A DNA stretch of 64,000 bases from Paraburkholderia sp. Ac-20340 (GCF_017104965.1 NZ_JAAGPR010000025.1:58748-122747), one strand, 5' to 3'; shown: positions 17,333 to 25,850, numbered from the stretch's first letter. The notes: generated by a model from the letters alone, not told the origin. Made by a program: numbers and translations.

Positions 17333-18082
17333 ATGGAAATAGAAAAACTAATGGCATGGCGACTGCGTACTGGCAGGAAGGTATGGGCCTGCTGCTCAAG
17401 ACTTATCCTGCTGATCAGTGCAGTCACGCTTATGAGCTCTCTTATACCTACGGTAAGCGCAGCAGCGCAAACAAAGAACAGTGACATGCCAAGGACACAG
17501 ATGACAGAAGAGCAGCAATCGAAATTATTGCATTTGACTGCGTTAGGCCTTCAGTGGGTCAGGGGCGATATCGAATTCTCTAAAATTGAAAAATACCTGG
17601 GTGAGCCGACACTTCGATCGGATCAACTCGGAAAGGTCGAGTATTATTATTTTATCGACAACATCATGAGCATCACTTTTACGTGGTATCGAAACGACTC
17701 AGATGAACTTAACGAACCGTGCATTGGGGATTTCAATATAAAAATCGAGGAAAATGTTGATACAAATATCCCATACGAAACCTTCGACACCATTGGTTTG
17801 AATCGCGTACAGCGTGGCGCGAGGATAGATGCAAGTCACGTTGAGAAGCGAGATTTTTTTGCCCCGATTGGTGTGCTGGAGATGACTAATGCTTTACCCA
17901 TCAATTCAGTGTCCTTCGTGTATAGCCAGTTAATGCCAGAAGATTCTCCGTATGATATCTACGCAGGCTTCGACTATCTGGCAGATCTGTATCGCGAAAC
18001 GGGTCCGTGGGATTTGAGCATAGTACGCAAAGCCGTGAATCTTCGTGAATTGGGTATTGCGCGGCTCGACAGGTATCGGTAG
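17333..18082 (+). CDS. Probable immunity protein, copy 2
   Basis: A close paralogue of copy 1, starting at ATG 17333 (MEIEKLMAWRLRTGRK) or ATG 17351. The signal peptide is kept (SRLILLISAVTLMSSL, cleavage near SAAA), as is almost all of the mature protein. Notable changes are FIDN preceded by YY rather than FY, EPCIGD for EPSLGD, and FDYLADLYRE for FNYLADLFRE. It lies 30 bases after copy 1 on the same strand. Unlike copy 1, it no longer overlaps a full effector gene; only a ghost of the effector C-terminus lies in the other frame. No strong ribosome site was seen. Confidence 0.65.
   Translation: MEIEKLMAWRLRTGRKVWACCSRLILLISAVTLMSSLIPTVSAAAQTKNSDMPRTQMTEEQQSKLLHLTALGLQWVRGDIEFSKIEKYLGEPTLRSDQLGKVEYYYFIDNIMSITFTWYRNDSDELNEPCIGDFNIKIEENVDTNIPYETFDTIGLNRVQRGARIDASHVEKRDFFAPIGVLEMTNALPINSVSFVYSQLMPEDSPYDIYAGFDYLADLYRETGPWDLSIVRKAVNLRELGIARLDRYR
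17356..17484 (+). pseudogene. Ghost of the effector C-terminus in repeat unit 2
   Basis: Read in the effector frame, this stretch still gives MATAYWQEGMGLLLKTYP and on to RSSANKEQ and a stop, 42 codons matching the end of the effector with one change (D to G). It has no effector N-terminus and is a by-product of tandem duplication. The same bases encode the signal peptide of immunity copy 2 in another frame, which is probably why they persist. Confidence 0.75.
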
Positions 18083-18112
18083 TTCGTTGACGTTCGCGCT
18101 CCCCACCTTGCA

Positions 18113-18862
18113 ATGGAAATAGAAAAACTAATGGCATGGCAACTGCGTACTGGCAGGAAGGCACTGACCTGCTGCTCAAGACTTATCTTGTTGATCAGTG
18201 CAGTCACGCTGATGAACTCTCTTTTACCTACGATATTCGCAGCAGCGCAAACAAAGAACAATGACATACCAAGGACGCAAATGACGGAAGAACAACAATC
18301 GAGATTATTACAGTTGACTGCGTTAGGCCTTCAGTGGGTCAGAGGTGATATCGAATTTTCCGAAGTCGAAAGATACCTGGGAGAGCCGGAACTTCGATTG
18401 GATCAACTCGGAAAGATCAGATATTTTTATTTCCCCGATAACATCATGAGGATCACTTTCATGTGGTATCGAAACGACTCAGATGAACTTCACGAACCTA
18501 GCCTTGGGGATTTTAATATAAAGATCGATGACAAAATTGAGACAAATATCCCATACGAAACCTTCGACACCATTGGCTTGAATCGCGTACAGCGTGGCGC
18601 GAGGATAGATGCAAATCACGTTGAGAAGCGAGATTTTTTTGCCCCGATTGGTGTGCTGGAGATGACTAATGCCCTACCCATCAATTCAGTCTCCTTCTTG
18701 TATAGCCAGTTGATGCCAGAGAATTCTCCCTATGACATCTACGCAGGCTTCAACTATCTGGCAGATCTCTTTCGGGAAACAGGTCCGTGGGATTTGAGCA
18801 TCGTGCGCAAAGCCGTGAATCTGAGAGAGGTGAGTATCGTTCGAATCAACAGGTATCCGTAG
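18113..18862 (+). CDS. Probable immunity protein, copy 3 (most diverged)
   Basis: The third paralogue, 30 bases after copy 2. It is the most changed in the first half (FSEVERYLGEPELRLDQLGKI, FPDNIMRITFMWYRN, DDKIETN) but its last third matches copy 1 almost exactly, which suggests recombination between copies. The signal peptide stays open and hydrophobic (SRLILLISAVTLMNSL). The internal ATG that could give a cytoplasmic start in copies 1 and 2 is ATA here (NNDIPRTQ), so the upstream signal-peptide start, or the later MTEEQQ, must be used. Diverged copies may protect against related effectors from other strains; this is inference. Confidence 0.65.
   Translation: MEIEKLMAWQLRTGRKALTCCSRLILLISAVTLMNSLLPTIFAAAQTKNNDIPRTQMTEEQQSRLLQLTALGLQWVRGDIEFSEVERYLGEPELRLDQLGKIRYFYFPDNIMRITFMWYRNDSDELHEPSLGDFNIKIDDKIETNIPYETFDTIGLNRVQRGARIDANHVEKRDFFAPIGVLEMTNALPINSVSFLYSQLMPENSPYDIYAGFNYLADLFRETGPWDLSIVRKAVNLREVSIVRINRYP
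18136..18264 (+). pseudogene. Ghost of the effector C-terminus in repeat unit 3
   Basis: The equivalent 42-codon remnant in unit 3. In the effector frame it has several replacements (G-M to T-D, P to L, A to V, Y to D, Y to F, K to I), while three of these base changes are silent in the immunity frame. The effector reading therefore appears to be free of constraint here. Confidence 0.7.
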
Positions 18863-19088
18863 TTTTCGCATCAGCCCGGCCGATTTCGCGCTGGCACCGA
18901 AACGCGCAAAGACTCGCAAACAAATCGCACGCGCAGCCGCTTCAACCAAGCCCTAACGCTCCCGATTCTGTAAAGAATCGTCAATTCCCAGAGACCCCGT
19001 CAACGCCTCTTACCACCTGCTCGTTAGCACGACAGACGCACCTCGCGTCCATCAATCAAACACGCCAACTCCGCTCAAGAGGAACACC

Positions 19089-19397
19089 ATGAAAAAATCG
19101 TCGATCGCCGTTTTGATTTCCCTCTCCGCGTTCGCGGGCATCGCATCGGCGCAAAACGCCGAAAACGGCATTCAGATGAGCACAGACCCGGCACGCGCCG
19201 CGCAGATCGAAGAACACGCCCGCAATGTGCAGGCACAACCCTCGACCATGCAATTCGACGAAGCATCGGATTCCACGCGCGCTCCGGCTCAACATGCGAA
19301 GGGCAAGCACGCCCACAATGCAAAGCACGAAAAGCACGAAAAGTCGAAGTCCAAGGCGAAGAAGGCCCACGGCCGCAAGGCTCAGAACGCACAGTAA
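19089..19397 (+). CDS. Small secreted His/Lys-rich protein
   Basis: A 102-residue protein with a clear Sec signal peptide (MKKSSIAVLISLSAFAGIASA, cleavage before QNAENG). The mature part ends in a strongly basic, histidine-rich tail (HAKGKHAHNAKHEKHEK, then SKSKAKKAHGRK), which could bind metal, nucleic acid or the cell surface. AGAGGAAC is well placed before the ATG. It is monocistronic between the type VI island and the PACE gene. No named family was recognised; similar small exported proteins are common in Burkholderiales. Confidence 0.75.
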   Translation: MKKSSIAVLISLSAFAGIASAQNAENGIQMSTDPARAAQIEEHARNVQAQPSTMQFDEASDSTRAPAQHAKGKHAHNAKHEKHEKSKSKAKKAHGRKAQNAQ

Positions 19398-19513
19398 GCA
19401 TCGGCGCGTTTCGGCGGGAGTGCTTCCTCTCCCGCCACGCAACACAATGAATTAATCAGGATTGCCAATATACGCAATCAGCAAAAGCCGCAACGACCCA
19501 GTAGCACCCACAG

Positions 19514-19978
19514 TCAGTTACACGGCTCCACGCGCGCATTCTGCGCGTCCTGCGGCAACGGCATGGCAGAAGCAGGCAAACCAAAAATCGCGTCGAAGAT
19601 CAGATTGAAGATATACGCGTAGACGAGAAAGAACACCGTCAGGCCGATGTCCATCAGAAAGGACTCGGCCAGCGAGACGCGCAGCGTCAGCGCAATCATC
19701 GGCACGAGAAAGATCACCAGGCCGCCCTCAAAGCCGATCGCATGCATGATGCGTCGCAAAGGGCTGCGCCCGCGTTTGGTTTGTCGCGCTTCCCAGCGCT
19801 CGAACAGCCAGTTGTAGACAGCGTTCCACGTCACCGCGACCAGCGATGTCAACACCGCCGCCGCGCCCGCATGGCTTGCGTCACTCCCCGCAACCGAGGC
19901 AAAACTCGTTCCCGTAATGAGGATGCCGAGTCCCTCGAACAACGTGAGATAGACGACCCGGCGCTTGATGCCCTGCAT
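19514..19978 (-). CDS. PACE family efflux transporter
   Basis: A 154-residue four-helix membrane protein made of two bacterial transmembrane pair (BTP) domains. PACE proteins such as AceI export biocides, for example chlorhexidine, using the proton gradient. The two repeats can be seen: RRVVYLTLFEGLGIL and RIMHAIGFEGGLVIFL each carry the conserved acidic residue in helix 1 or 3, and TWNAVYNWLFERWE matches VYAYIFNLIFDAIFG. The C-terminal tail is cytoplasmic and Pro/Gln-rich. It stands alone; the nitroreductase gene upstream is separated by about 120 bases containing a hairpin. Confidence 0.85.
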   Translation of the reverse strand: MQGIKRRVVYLTLFEGLGILITGTSFASVAGSDASHAGAAAVLTSLVAVTWNAVYNWLFERWEARQTKRGRSPLRRIMHAIGFEGGLVIFLVPMIALTLRVSLAESFLMDIGLTVFFLVYAYIFNLIFDAIFGLPASAMPLPQDAQNARVEPCN

Positions 19979-20037
19979 GGCCCGCTCCGTTCTGTAACGC
20001 GTGAGTGGATGGAAGCGTCGATACTACACGAGCGCGA

Positions 20038-20062
20038 ATAACCGCAGCGCGGCTGCGGTTAT
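20038..20062 (-). terminator. Hairpin downstream of the nitroreductase gene
   Basis: A perfect 11-base stem (ATAACCGCAGC at 20038-20048 and its complement at 20052-20062) with a three-base loop lies between the nitroreductase stop and the PACE start. There is no T tract, so it may only slow or pause transcription. Confidence 0.4.
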
Positions 20063-20098
20063 CGGCGTTTTCAGGCGCTTTACCGCGCTATTCGATGC

Positions 20099-20752
20099 TT
20101 AAACCAGTTCGGTAAATACCGCTTCCGCACTCAAACGCGACTTCGGCAGTTTGGCGTTGAAGTCGTCGGCACTGCGGTAGCCCAGACCCACGACGACGAT
20201 CGACGTCAGGCCGCGCTCAGCCAGGCCCAGTTCTTCGTCCAGCGCTTTCGCGTCGAAACCTTCCATCGGGCAGGCGTCGATTTCAAGCGTCGATGCGCCG
20301 ATCAGCAGCGTGCCAAGCGCCAGAAACGCCTGCTTTTCCATCCATGCCGACAAATCATCGCGCTCGCGATGCAGATTGACGTAGAAGCCACGCGTGTTCT
20401 GCTGGACCGTCTTCGCCTCGTCGCTGGCAAAGCGGCCATCGGCGGCTTCCTGCTCCAGCACGGCGTTCAGGTGCGCTTCGTCCATATCCTTGCGCACGCA
20501 CAGCACCAGCACGTGCGAGGCGCGCGTGACCTTCGCTTCGTTATAGGCATAACCCGGCTGCATCGACTTCGCGACGCGGGCGCGGGCGGCGTCGCTTTGC
20601 GCCACCACGAAATGCCACGGCTGCGAGTTCACCGACGACGGGCTGAAACGGATCAGTTCCTTGAGTTCATCGATAACAGCGGCGGGAATCTTGCGGGCGG
20701 GATCGAACGATTTGGTGGCGTGACGGGCCTTGGCGAAGCGGGTGAGATTCAA
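20099..20752 (-). CDS. nfsB: Oxygen-insensitive NAD(P)H nitroreductase, NfsB type
   Basis: A 217-residue FMN flavoprotein, the same length as E. coli NfsB, that reduces nitro compounds and quinones with NAD(P)H. Family features seen are KARHATKSFDPARKIP at the N-terminus, the FMN-binding FSPSSVNSQPWHFVV, and the C-terminal GLTSIVVVGLGYRSADDFNAKLPKSRL. The start is taken as TTG at 20752-20750, seven bases after AGGAG; no ATG lies in frame nearby. It is monocistronic, read leftward, divergent from yjbQ. Confidence 0.88.
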   Translation of the reverse strand: MNLTRFAKARHATKSFDPARKIPAAVIDELKELIRFSPSSVNSQPWHFVVAQSDAARARVAKSMQPGYAYNEAKVTRASHVLVLCVRKDMDEAHLNAVLEQEAADGRFASDEAKTVQQNTRGFYVNLHRERDDLSAWMEKQAFLALGTLLIGASTLEIDACPMEGFDAKALDEELGLAERGLTSIVVVGLGYRSADDFNAKLPKSRLSAEAVFTELV

Positions 20753-20875
20753 CGACAAACTCCTGAAATGAGGCGGTAACTGGCAAGGCCGGTATCCTAC
20801 CAGCCTGGGCCATTTCGCGTGCAGGCGCGCCACGCTCCCCGCACGCAGGCCGCACCAATACTTGAGGATTTCACC

Positions 20876-21295
20876 ATGCGCCAGGCCATCCACCATCTGC
20901 ACGTCAACGCGCGCTCGCGCGGATTGACCGAATTCACGCAGGAAGTCCGCGCTTTCGTGCGCGAAAGCGGCATCGGCATGGGGTTGCTGACGCTGTTCTG
21001 CCGGCATACTTCGGCGTCGCTGCTGATTCAGGAGAACGCCGATTCCTCCGTGCGCCGCGATCTCGAACGCTATTTCGACGAACTCGCGCCCGAAGACCCG
21101 CAGCGCTACGAGCACGACACCGAAGGCCCCGACGATATGCCCGCGCATCTGCGCACCGCGCTCACGCAGACGCAGCTTTCGATTCCGGTCGAGCGTGGCG
21201 CCCCGCTGCTCGGCACCTGGCAAGGGATTTACCTGTTCGAGCATCGCCGGCACGCGCACACGCGCGAAGTCGTGCTGCACCTGCTTGGCGAATGA
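20876..21295 (+). CDS. yjbQ: YjbQ/UPF0047 family protein
   Basis: A 139-residue member of the secondary thiamine-phosphate synthase enzyme family (YjbQ). The conserved core is visible: LTLFCRHTSASLLIQENAD, RYEHDTEGPDDMPAHLRTALT and GTWQGIYLFEHR, including the histidines thought to form the active site. ATG 20876 follows TTGAGGATTTCACC; the open frame extends upstream but that part overlaps the nitroreductase promoter. Its true cellular role is not established in the family. Confidence 0.88.
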   Translation: MRQAIHHLHVNARSRGLTEFTQEVRAFVRESGIGMGLLTLFCRHTSASLLIQENADSSVRRDLERYFDELAPEDPQRYEHDTEGPDDMPAHLRTALTQTQLSIPVERGAPLLGTWQGIYLFEHRRHAHTREVVLHLLGE

Positions 21296-21425
21296 CGCGC
21301 GTCAGCCGCGCAGCCGTGACAAACCAAGCCGCTCCGAGCAAAGCGGCCTTGCAAGCGCTATGCTTGCGTCTGCTCTTTTCCCTGCAACCGATTACCCTTA
21401 ACCGACCAACCATCGAGGAATATTC

Positions 21426-22139
21426 ATGAAACAGTCCGCCGGCTCCATGATCAGCTTCAATCGCCCCGACGGCAAAGCGCTGCAGGGCTACCTCGCCACG
21501 CCCGAAAAGACCGAAGGCGCGCCTGCCATCGTCGTGATCCAGGAATGGTGGGGCTTGAACGACCAGATTCGCGGCGTGGCCGACCGCCTCGCGCAGGCCG
21601 GCTACTACGCGCTCGTGCCCGACCTCTATCGCGGCAAGCACACCGTCGAGGAAGAAGAAGCCCATCACCTGATGACCGGCCTCGATTTCGGCGACGCCGC
21701 TTCGCAGGACATCCGCGGCGCCGTCGATCACCTCAAGACGCTGACCGACCGCGTCGGTATCACCGGCTACTGCATGGGCGGCGCGCTCACGCTGCTGGCC
21801 GCCAACCAGATTCCGGGTCTGTCGGGTGCCGTCGTGTGGTACGGCTTCCCTCCGCTCGAATACCTCGACGCAAGCAAGATCACCGTGCCGGTGCTCGGTC
21901 ATTGGGGCACGCAGGACGGCTTCTTCAAGATCGAAACCGTCGACGAACTCGAAAAGAAGCTGCATGACGGCGGCGTGAATGTCGAATTCCACCGCTACCT
22001 GGCGTACCACGCGTTCGCCAACGAAACGGCCGTCGGCCCGGGCCGCATCGCGCACACGCAGTTCGATCCGGTCTGGTCGCAGCTCGCCTGGGACCGCACG
22101 CTGACGTTCTGGGGCCGCACGCTCTGGAAGCAGGCTTAA
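21426..22139 (+). CDS. Dienelactone hydrolase family protein
   Basis: A 237-residue alpha/beta hydrolase of the carboxymethylenebutenolidase group. The catalytic triad can be placed at Cys116 (GYCMGGAL), Asp164 (GTQDGFF) and His195 (AYHAFANE). The oxyanion region QEWWGLNDQIRGVADRLA is typical. The start at 21426 follows GAGGAATATTC. Classic dienelactone hydrolases work in chlorocatechol degradation, but many genome copies have unknown substrates, and no catechol genes lie nearby. It is followed by a strong convergent terminator. Confidence 0.88.
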   Translation: MKQSAGSMISFNRPDGKALQGYLATPEKTEGAPAIVVIQEWWGLNDQIRGVADRLAQAGYYALVPDLYRGKHTVEEEEAHHLMTGLDFGDAASQDIRGAVDHLKTLTDRVGITGYCMGGALTLLAANQIPGLSGAVVWYGFPPLEYLDASKITVPVLGHWGTQDGFFKIETVDELEKKLHDGGVNVEFHRYLAYHAFANETAVGPGRIAHTQFDPVWSQLAWDRTLTFWGRTLWKQA

Positions 22140-22196
22140 GGTTTAAAACGCTGCTCGCATCGGTTAATGTCGATGTAAAAGCGTGCCGATGTAAAA

Positions 22197-22231
22197 AACG
22201 CGGCGCACGTCTTGAAGGCGTGCGCCGCGTT
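22197..22231. terminator. Strong bidirectional hairpin between convergent genes
   Basis: AACGCGGCGCACG at 22197-22209 pairs perfectly with 22219-22231 over 13 bases, with a nine-base loop. An A tract precedes it (22193-22198), which is a T tract on the minus strand. It separates the hydrolase gene from the NCS1 permease gene and probably ends both transcripts. Confidence 0.8.
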
Positions 22232-22254
22232 GGCTTGATCCGCAGACAGACTGC

Positions 22255-23781
22255 CTAGTGCGTGCGCCCTGCCGCGCCATCGAGCAGCGCAATTTCACGC
22301 TCGCTTTGCAGCACCGCCTTGCGCTCGCCTTCCGCATCGATCGAACGGGCGAGAATCAGATACGCAAGCGCCGAGACCAGCAGACCCACCGCCCAGGCCA
22401 CATCCACGCCGCCGATGCGCGCCGCCAGCGGCCCGGTATAAATCCCCGGCAGCACGAAGAACGGCACCGTCGAGGCGAAACCCACCGCGTAGGCAATCAG
22501 GCCACGCGCGCCCCACGCACCGTAAAGACCGTTCGGCGTGAAGAGTTGCGTGATGGCATAGTGACCGCGGCGCACGAAGAAGAAGTCGACCAGGTTCACC
22601 GACGTCCAGGGCACCAGCAGATACAGCATGATCGTGAGCGCCGCAAACAGGATGTCGATGGCGTTACCCGAAAGCGACAGCGAGATCACCACCCAGACGA
22701 GACCGAGCGTCAGCACGGTGATGACGCGCACCGTCGACGTCGGCTTGACGGGTTTGAACGAATCCACCGCCGTGACCACCGTGAGCATCGCGCTATACGC
22801 GTTCAGGCCCATCGTCGCGACCATCGCGCCCACCGAGGCCAGCGAGATCAGCACGCCGAAGCCGCGGAACATCGCGTTGCCCGCATCGTAGAGCGCCACG
22901 AGACCGTCCGAGGCACCCAGACGCGTCGCCAGCCACGCACCCAGCGCGATCAGCCAGATCGCCGAAGCCGATGCGCCGATAAACACGGCCGCGATAATCG
23001 CACGCGGTTTCGTGTCGCGCGGCAGATAGCGCGAGTAATCCGACACATACGGCGCATACGTGATGTTGTAGCTCGCGCTCGCGGCAAACTGCGCGGCAAA
23101 CGCCACCAGCGAGAAGCCTCCCGCGTGCACGACGCCCGCCTTGACGCCCTCGGCGCCGAACACGATCCACAGCGTAAGCAGCACGTAAAGCGGCAGGCTC
23201 GCCACCAGCAGCCACTTGAATACGCGATGCAGCCAGTCGTGCCCGTAGATCGCCAGCGCCAGCGCGATCAAGGCGGTCACAACGGTCACGATCGTCGGCG
23301 ACCAGCCGAAGATGCCTTTCACGCCGCTCGCCATCAGCACGGTATCGACCACATTGAAGCCGATGAACGTGAACAAGGTGGCGATCAGGATCAGCACCAC
23401 GCCGCGATAGCCGAACTGCGCACGCGACTGGATCATCTGCGGCAGGCCCAGATGCGCGCCCTGCGAGGCGTGAAACGCCATAAACAACGTGCCGAACAGA
23501 ATGCCGAGCACGCCCGAGAGAATCGTATAGCCGAGCGACAGTCCCATGCTCGGCCCCACGAAACCAATGGCGATCGTGAAGAACTGGAAATTGCCGAGGA
23601 ACCAGAACGGTCCCTGGCCTGCCACGCTGCCGTGACGTTCGTGCGCGGGAACATAATCGATCGAGCGCACTTCGATCTTGCGCCACTTGCCGCTCTTCGC
23701 GTTGGGCGCATCGGCGCTTTCGGACGGCGAAGGCGGCGCGGCGGCGGGCGATGCCCAGCCATTGAGGTTATCGGTGCTCAT
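22255..23781 (-). CDS. NCS1 family nucleobase/purine-cytosine-type permease
   Basis: A 508-residue inner-membrane symporter of the NCS1 family with about 12 membrane helices. Family motifs seen are QGPFWFLGNFQFFTIAIGF in helix 1, NVVDTVLMASGVKGIFG, and ASYNITYAPYVSDYSRYLP. NCS1 members carry purines, cytosine, hydantoins, allantoin or related compounds. It is the last gene of the operon agmatinase-NTF2-aldehyde dehydrogenase-permease, 36 bases after the dehydrogenase. The context suggests uptake of a guanidino or amine compound rather than a nucleobase; this is inference. Confidence 0.88.
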   Translation of the reverse strand: MSTDNLNGWASPAAAPPSPSESADAPNAKSGKWRKIEVRSIDYVPAHERHGSVAGQGPFWFLGNFQFFTIAIGFVGPSMGLSLGYTILSGVLGILFGTLFMAFHASQGAHLGLPQMIQSRAQFGYRGVVLILIATLFTFIGFNVVDTVLMASGVKGIFGWSPTIVTVVTALIALALAIYGHDWLHRVFKWLLVASLPLYVLLTLWIVFGAEGVKAGVVHAGGFSLVAFAAQFAASASYNITYAPYVSDYSRYLPRDTKPRAIIAAVFIGASASAIWLIALGAWLATRLGASDGLVALYDAGNAMFRGFGVLISLASVGAMVATMGLNAYSAMLTVVTAVDSFKPVKPTSTVRVITVLTLGLVWVVISLSLSGNAIDILFAALTIMLYLLVPWTSVNLVDFFFVRRGHYAITQLFTPNGLYGAWGARGLIAYAVGFASTVPFFVLPGIYTGPLAARIGGVDVAWAVGLLVSALAYLILARSIDAEGERKAVLQSEREIALLDGAAGRTH

Positions 23782-23817
23782 CTGTCTCTTCCCGTGGATT
23801 CCAATTGGCGCAGCGCG

Positions 23818-25323
23818 TTACGACTGCGGCGGATGAGCAGCGCCTGCGCGCGCCCGAATGACATGTTTGATTTCCTGGTAAGCGCGCACGCCCCAGGGAC
23901 CGAGTTCGCGGCCCAGACCGCTCAGCTTGCGCCCGCCCCAACCCGTCTGCGGGAAAATCACTTGCGGCGCGTTCACCCAGACCGTGCCCGCTTCGCAGGC
24001 GTCCGATACACGTGCGGCACGCGCCGCGTCCGCCGTCACCACGGTCGCGACCAGACCGTAATCGCTATCGTTGGCCAGCGCGATGGCTTCGTACTCCGTA
24101 TCGAATGCGCGCACCAGCGCCACCGGCCCGAAAATCTCCTCGCGCCAGAGCAGGTTGTCGGGCGCGACGTTCGTGCAGACCGTCGGCGCGACGAAAAATC
24201 CAGCGCTTTGCTGCGCGGCAGTCGTAGCGCCGCAGACGATGCGCGCGCCCTGCTCCTTGCCGCGCGAAAGCATGCCGATCACCCGTTCGCGCTGCGCGGC
24301 GCTGATCAACGGACCGACGCGCACATCGGCGTCATTGGGCGCGCCCACCACGGCGCTGCGCGCCAGCGCCACCAGCTTGTCCACGAACGCATCGTGCAAG
24401 GCGCGCGCCACCAGCACGCGCGAGGTGGCCGAACACATCTGGCCAGCGTTGAAGAACGCGCCATTGAAGGCGAGTTCGACGGCTTCGTCGAGATCGGCAT
24501 CGTCGAATACGATCAGCGCCGATTTGCCGCCCAGTTCCAGCGAAACGCGCTGCATCCGTTCCGCGGCGGCGCGCATGACGGCCTGGCCCGCCGCCGTGCT
24601 GCCCGTGAACGAGACCTTCGCCACGCCGCGATGCGAAGCCAGTTGCGCGCCCACCTCGCGGCCGCCCGCGACCAGATTCACCACGCCCGCAGGCACCTCG
24701 GCCGCCGTGACGATATCCACCAGCGCGCGTTCGGCCAGCGGCGTCAGTTCCGACGGTTTGATGACGACCGTGCAGCCCGCCGCCAGCGCAGGCGCCAGCT
24801 TCCACGCCGCGGTCACGAGCGGGAAATTCCACGGCACGATCAGCGCGCAGACGCCCACGGCTTCGTGGCGCACATCGGCTTCGAAAGCGGCATCGGGCAA
24901 TGCCACCGGCGCGCGCTCCACCACGCCGCCTTCCACACACAACTGCGCGTAGTAGCGGAATGTGGCGATGGCGTCGCTCACATCGAGTTCGGCTTCGAAA
25001 CGCGGTTTGCCATTGCAACGCATCTGCAGATCGACCAGCGTGCGCGTATGCGATTCGATACCTTGTGCGATGCGCTCGAGCCATTCGCCGCGCTGTGCGA
25101 CCGGCGTGGTGCGCCAGCCGCGCAACGCGCGCGCCGCCGCGGCCACCGCTTCATCGACGTCATTCGCCGATGCACCCGAGACACGCGCATAAGGCTGCGC
25201 GCTGCAAGGATCGACGAGTTCCAGCGGCGCGCCCGCACCCTGCCGCCATTCGCCGTCGATAAACACGCCCGGCTCGACGGCCAGCGTCAATTCGCCAACG
25301 GCGGAAATCGATTCGCGCTTCAT
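23818..25323 (-). CDS. Aldehyde dehydrogenase (betaine-aldehyde / aminobutyraldehyde type)
   Basis: A 501-residue NAD(P)-dependent aldehyde dehydrogenase. The cofactor region VPWNFPLVTAAWKLAPALAAG, the catalytic glutamate in LELGGKSALIVF and the catalytic cysteine in FFNAGQMCSATSR are all present. The start ATG 25323 overlaps the stop of the preceding gene in ATGA; an in-frame ATG two codons upstream is possible. In this operon it could oxidise an omega-amino or guanidino aldehyde made from polyamine or arginine breakdown. The substrate is inferred. Confidence 0.88.
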   Translation of the reverse strand: MKRESISAVGELTLAVEPGVFIDGEWRQGAGAPLELVDPCSAQPYARVSGASANDVDEAVAAAARALRGWRTTPVAQRGEWLERIAQGIESHTRTLVDLQMRCNGKPRFEAELDVSDAIATFRYYAQLCVEGGVVERAPVALPDAAFEADVRHEAVGVCALIVPWNFPLVTAAWKLAPALAAGCTVVIKPSELTPLAERALVDIVTAAEVPAGVVNLVAGGREVGAQLASHRGVAKVSFTGSTAAGQAVMRAAAERMQRVSLELGGKSALIVFDDADLDEAVELAFNGAFFNAGQMCSATSRVLVARALHDAFVDKLVALARSAVVGAPNDADVRVGPLISAAQRERVIGMLSRGKEQGARIVCGATTAAQQSAGFFVAPTVCTNVAPDNLLWREEIFGPVALVRAFDTEYEAIALANDSDYGLVATVVTADAARAARVSDACEAGTVWVNAPQVIFPQTGWGGRKLSGLGRELGPWGVRAYQEIKHVIRARAGAAHPPQS

Positions 25324-25766
25324 GCACACACCTCGCCTTCGTTCACCGCATCATGCACGGCCGCGCAGGCGTGCGGAGACAGATGCTCGTGCACCGCCAG
25401 CCACTGGCCGTCGCGACGCGCGAATGCAATGGTCTCGCGTTCGTCGAGCGTTTCGCTGCCGGCGTGCGTTGCGACCTGCGTACGCACGTTATGCACGAAC
25501 AGCGCCACATCGCCGAACGATTGCACGCTGCGCGAGCGCGATTCGCAGCCCAGCACGCGAAAACCGTCTTCGCGCTCCCACTGGCGCCACAGCGTTTCAT
25601 AAGCGGCGCGCGTGGGCAGCGGCTCGCTCACGTGATGGAACACAAAGCTCGCGTCGGGCGCGAAGGCCGCGAAATACGCATCGCGATCGTGACGCGCGAA
25701 GGCATCGATCAAGGCGTCGGCAACGGCCAGCACCTGAGTTTCTGTGTCGCGTTCGGTCTCGCTCAT
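25320..25766 (-). CDS. NTF2-like (SnoaL/DUF4440) family protein
   Basis: A 148-residue alpha+beta barrel protein of the nuclear transport factor 2-like superfamily, with ALIDAFARHDRDAYFAAFAPDASFVFH at the N-terminus and a C-terminal strand pattern DVALFVHNVRTQV and RDGQWLAVHEHLSPH. The start at 25766 is preceded by CCGGAGAG; the frame is open further upstream but lacks a ribosome site. Such proteins often act as small isomerases or hydrolases or as accessory subunits. Its coupling between agmatinase and aldehyde dehydrogenase suggests a role in the same pathway. Confidence 0.8.
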   Translation of the reverse strand: MSETERDTETQVLAVADALIDAFARHDRDAYFAAFAPDASFVFHHVSEPLPTRAAYETLWRQWEREDGFRVLGCESRSRSVQSFGDVALFVHNVRTQVATHAGSETLDERETIAFARRDGQWLAVHEHLSPHACAAVHDAVNEGEVCA

Positions 25767-25850
25767 GAACACTCTCCGGGGAATTCGTCTGATTATGTTT
25801 TTTAGTTCGGATGGCGAATCATTTGGGATTCGCCTCGCGTTCATAGGTTT

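Larger units (their letters stand above)
16576..18862 (+). repeat. Three tandem 780-base direct repeats (effector 3' end plus immunity gene)
   Basis: The unit starts at ATGGC(A/G)AC(G/T)GCGTACTGG at 16576, 17356 and 18136, an exact 780-base period each time (260 codons, so the frame is kept). Units 1 and 2 are complete (16576-17355, 17356-18135); unit 3 runs 18136-18862 and lacks the last ~53 bases. Each unit holds the last 129 bases of the effector frame, the whole immunity gene, and, in units 1 and 2, the short spacer TTCGTTGACGTT...ATGGAAATAG. The downstream flank after 18862 has no similarity to the spacer. The structure suggests two rounds of unequal tandem duplication. Confidence 0.95.

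Noticed and set aside
16576..18862. Direct repeats considered as a mobile element or CRISPR-like array
   Set aside because: The period is 780 bases, each unit is protein-coding, there are no terminal inverted repeats, transposase or spacers.
18787..19092. A 101-codon plus-strand frame after immunity copy 3
   Set aside because: It overlaps the immunity gene end in another frame, has no ribosome site and no recognisable sequence.
22258..25602. An 1114-residue plus-strand open frame opposite the permease and aldehyde dehydrogenase genes
   Set aside because: Its composition (Arg, His, Gln, Ala) is that of an antisense frame in high-GC DNA, and the minus strand has two clear families with intact motifs there.
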